Shown here piece after piece: positions 62,677 to 64,000 of a stretch of DNA of 64,000 nucleotides. Below the pieces are notes generated by a model. That model made no database searches. It had not been told where the DNA came from and saw only the letters and a program-made list of their open reading frames with translations. Within the stretch, counting starts at the first letter, position 1. Each line of letters starts with the position of its first letter. Made by a program: the position numbers and the translations under genes. Source of the stretch: Streptomyces sp. A3M-1-3 (lineage in GTDB: Bacteria > Actinomycetota > Actinomycetes > Streptomycetales > Streptomycetaceae); contig NZ_JANAVP010000003.1 in NCBI RefSeq assembly GCF_024213665.1, forward strand, positions 67,531 through 131,530. Reading direction: 5' to 3'.

Positions 62677-64000
62677 GTGGATACGACCCTTCAGGACCCG
62701 CTCGTCGGGCGCGTGCTCGACGGCCGCTACCGCATCGACGCGCGCATCGCCGTCGGCGGCATGGCCACGGTCTACCGGGCCCTGGACACCCGGCTCGACC
62801 GCATCCTCGCGCTGAAGGTGATGCACCCGGCGCTGGCCGCCGACACGTCGTTCGTGGACCGGTTCATCCGCGAGGCCAAGTCCGTGGCCCGGCTCTCCCA
62901 CCCGAATGTGGTGGGGGTCTACGACCAGGGCACGGATGGGCCGTACGTCTATCTGGCCATGGAGTACGTCGCCGGCTGCACCCTGCGTGACGTACTGCGC
63001 GAGCGCGGCGCGCTCCAGCCCCGCGCGGCTCTCGACATCCTGGAGCCGGTCCTGGCGGCCCTCGGCGCCGCCCACCGGGCCGGGTTCGTGCATCGCGACA
63101 TGAAGCCGGAGAACGTCCTGATAGGGGACGACGGCCGGGTCAAGGTCGCCGACTTCGGCCTGGTACGGGCCGTGGACACGGTGACGAGCACCACCGGCTC
63201 AGTCCTCGGCACCGTGTCGTATCTCGCCCCCGAGCAGATCGAGAACGGCGCCACCGACACCCGCGTCGACGTGTACGCCTGCGGTGTCGTCCTGTACGAG
63301 ATGCTGACCGGCGCCAAGCCCCACACCGGCGGCAGCCCCGCCCAGGTGCTCTACCGGCATCTGCACGACGACGTGCCCGCGCCCTCGGCCGCCGTCCCCG
63401 GGCTGGCCTGGGAGCTGGACGAACTGGTCGCGAGCGCGACCGCCCGCAATCCCGGCATCCGTCCGCACGACGCGGTGACGCTGCTCGGCCGGGCCCGCGA
63501 GGCGCGTGCGGCTCTGACCGACGCGCAGCTCGACGCGGTGCCGCCGCAGGCCCGTGGCGAGGAGCACGGCACCTCGGACGACCGGACGAGCGTGATCCCC
63601 CGGGCCGTCCGTATCCAGGGGGCCGCATTCGCCCAGAACCGCGAGGTCAACCACACCAGCCGGCTGGAGATGCCGCCCGTGGGGCCTCCCGCGCCGGCGG
63701 CCCCGGCAGGCCGCCGTCCCCGGCGCGCGATGATCGCCGTAGTCACCGCCGTCCTGCTCGCCCTCGGCCTGGGCGCAGGCGTCTGGTACATCAACTCCGG
63801 CCAGTTCACCCGCGTCCCGAGCCTCCTCGGCCAGACCGAGCAGGAGGCCAGGAAGCGGCTCGGCGACGCCGGGCTGGACGTGAAGGCGGTCGAGCGCGGC
63901 TTCAGCGACTCCTTCGCGCGCGGCACGGTGATGAACAGCGATCCGGCATCCGGTGCACGCATCCGCGGCAACGGGTCGGTGACGCTGGCCGTCTCCCGGG
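62677..64000 (+). CDS. PASTA-domain Ser/Thr protein kinase, 3' end beyond window
   Basis: A eukaryote-type receptor kinase, 441 codons visible. Kinase domain: glycine loop IAVGGMATVYRA, Lys47 (ALKVM), catalytic HRDMKPEN (Asp141), DFG (159-161), and SYLAPEQ activation end. A linker, one membrane helix (AMIAVVTAVLLALGLGAGVWYI) and at least the first PASTA repeat (RVPSLLGQTEQEARKRLGDA) follow. PASTA domains sense muropeptides or lipid II outside the cell. By position it matches PkaF of S. coelicolor (from memory). GTG at 62677 with probable leaderless expression. Confidence 0.93.
   Translation, partial: MDTTLQDPLVGRVLDGRYRIDARIAVGGMATVYRALDTRLDRILALKVMHPALAADTSFVDRFIREAKSVARLSHPNVVGVYDQGTDGPYVYLAMEYVAGCTLRDVLRERGALQPRAALDILEPVLAALGAAHRAGFVHRDMKPENVLIGDDGRVKVADFGLVRAVDTVTSTTGSVLGTVSYLAPEQIENGATDTRVDVYACGVVLYEMLTGAKPHTGGSPAQVLYRHLHDDVPAPSAAVPGLAWELDELVASATARNPGIRPHDAVTLLGRAREARAALTDAQLDAVPPQARGEEHGTSDDRTSVIPRAVRIQGAAFAQNREVNHTSRLEMPPVGPPAPAAPAGRRPRRAMIAVVTAVLLALGLGAGVWYINSGQFTRVPSLLGQTEQEARKRLGDAGLDVKAVERGFSDSFARGTVMNSDPASGARIRGNGSVTLAVSR

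Overview
The window is a chromosomal stretch of a high-GC actinomycete, almost certainly a Streptomyces. The signs are strong G/C bias at third codon positions, many GTG starts, a sporulation-type division cluster, a T-box before ileS, and genus-typical families (SAV_6107-type HEPN, DUF3040, Rv2175c-type regulator, lysine/alanine-rich TraR protein). From memory, not a search, the order parallels the S. coelicolor region around SCO2058 to SCO2110. I see no tRNA, rRNA, insertion sequence, phage or CRISPR array.

Left part (1-19.4 kb): a 3' fragment of a Lon-substrate-binding-domain gene, a YbaK-type deacylase, an ABC exporter operon (ATPase, a small octapeptide-repeat ORF, permease, membrane protein), a NYN-domain protein, a 57-residue hydrophilic protein, replicative polymerase dnaE, a DUF2252 protein, two envelope proteins, a Tat-exported PhoD phosphatase, a secreted M43 metalloprotease, a decayed dienelactone hydrolase beside a rearrangement scar, then GNAT, rluD-type pseudouridine synthase, lspA and the TraR/DksA protein.

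Centre (19.4-41.3 kb): ileS under T-box control, converging on a reverse-strand division and cell-wall (dcw) block. In transcription order this runs rsmH, ftsL, ftsI, murE, murF, mraY, murD, ftsW, murG, ftsQ, ftsZ, pgeF, ylmE, sepF, ylmG and divIVA. Most junctions are a few bases or 1-4 base start/stop overlaps, so lipid II precursor synthesis, the septal synthase pair FtsW/FtsI and the FtsZ ring with its SepF anchor are expressed together. The larger gap before ftsZ carries a candidate BldD site.

Right part (41.8-64 kb): a beta-carbonic anhydrase; a MoxR/DUF58/transglutaminase operon whose last gene has a 3' frameshift; DUF3040; a methyltransferase; a HEPN protein; a three-gene operon of degenerate ABC ATPase, YhgE/Pip membrane protein and TetR regulator; DUF4126; an FAD oxidoreductase; a Tyr/Gln-rich membrane protein; metF; thiE; an Rv2175c-type regulator; a ferredoxin-reductase-like flavoprotein; a TPP riboswitch with thiO-thiS-thiG; and the 5' part of a PASTA Ser/Thr kinase running off the end.

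Most standing out: the isoleucyl-tRNA synthetase signature reads GAHH instead of HxGH; an octapeptide ORF is coupled at both ends inside an ABC operon; ThiS has a (GTGTCC)6 microsatellite at its start; the transglutaminase gene is frameshifted; and an exporter-like operon has Arg in place of the Walker A Lys.
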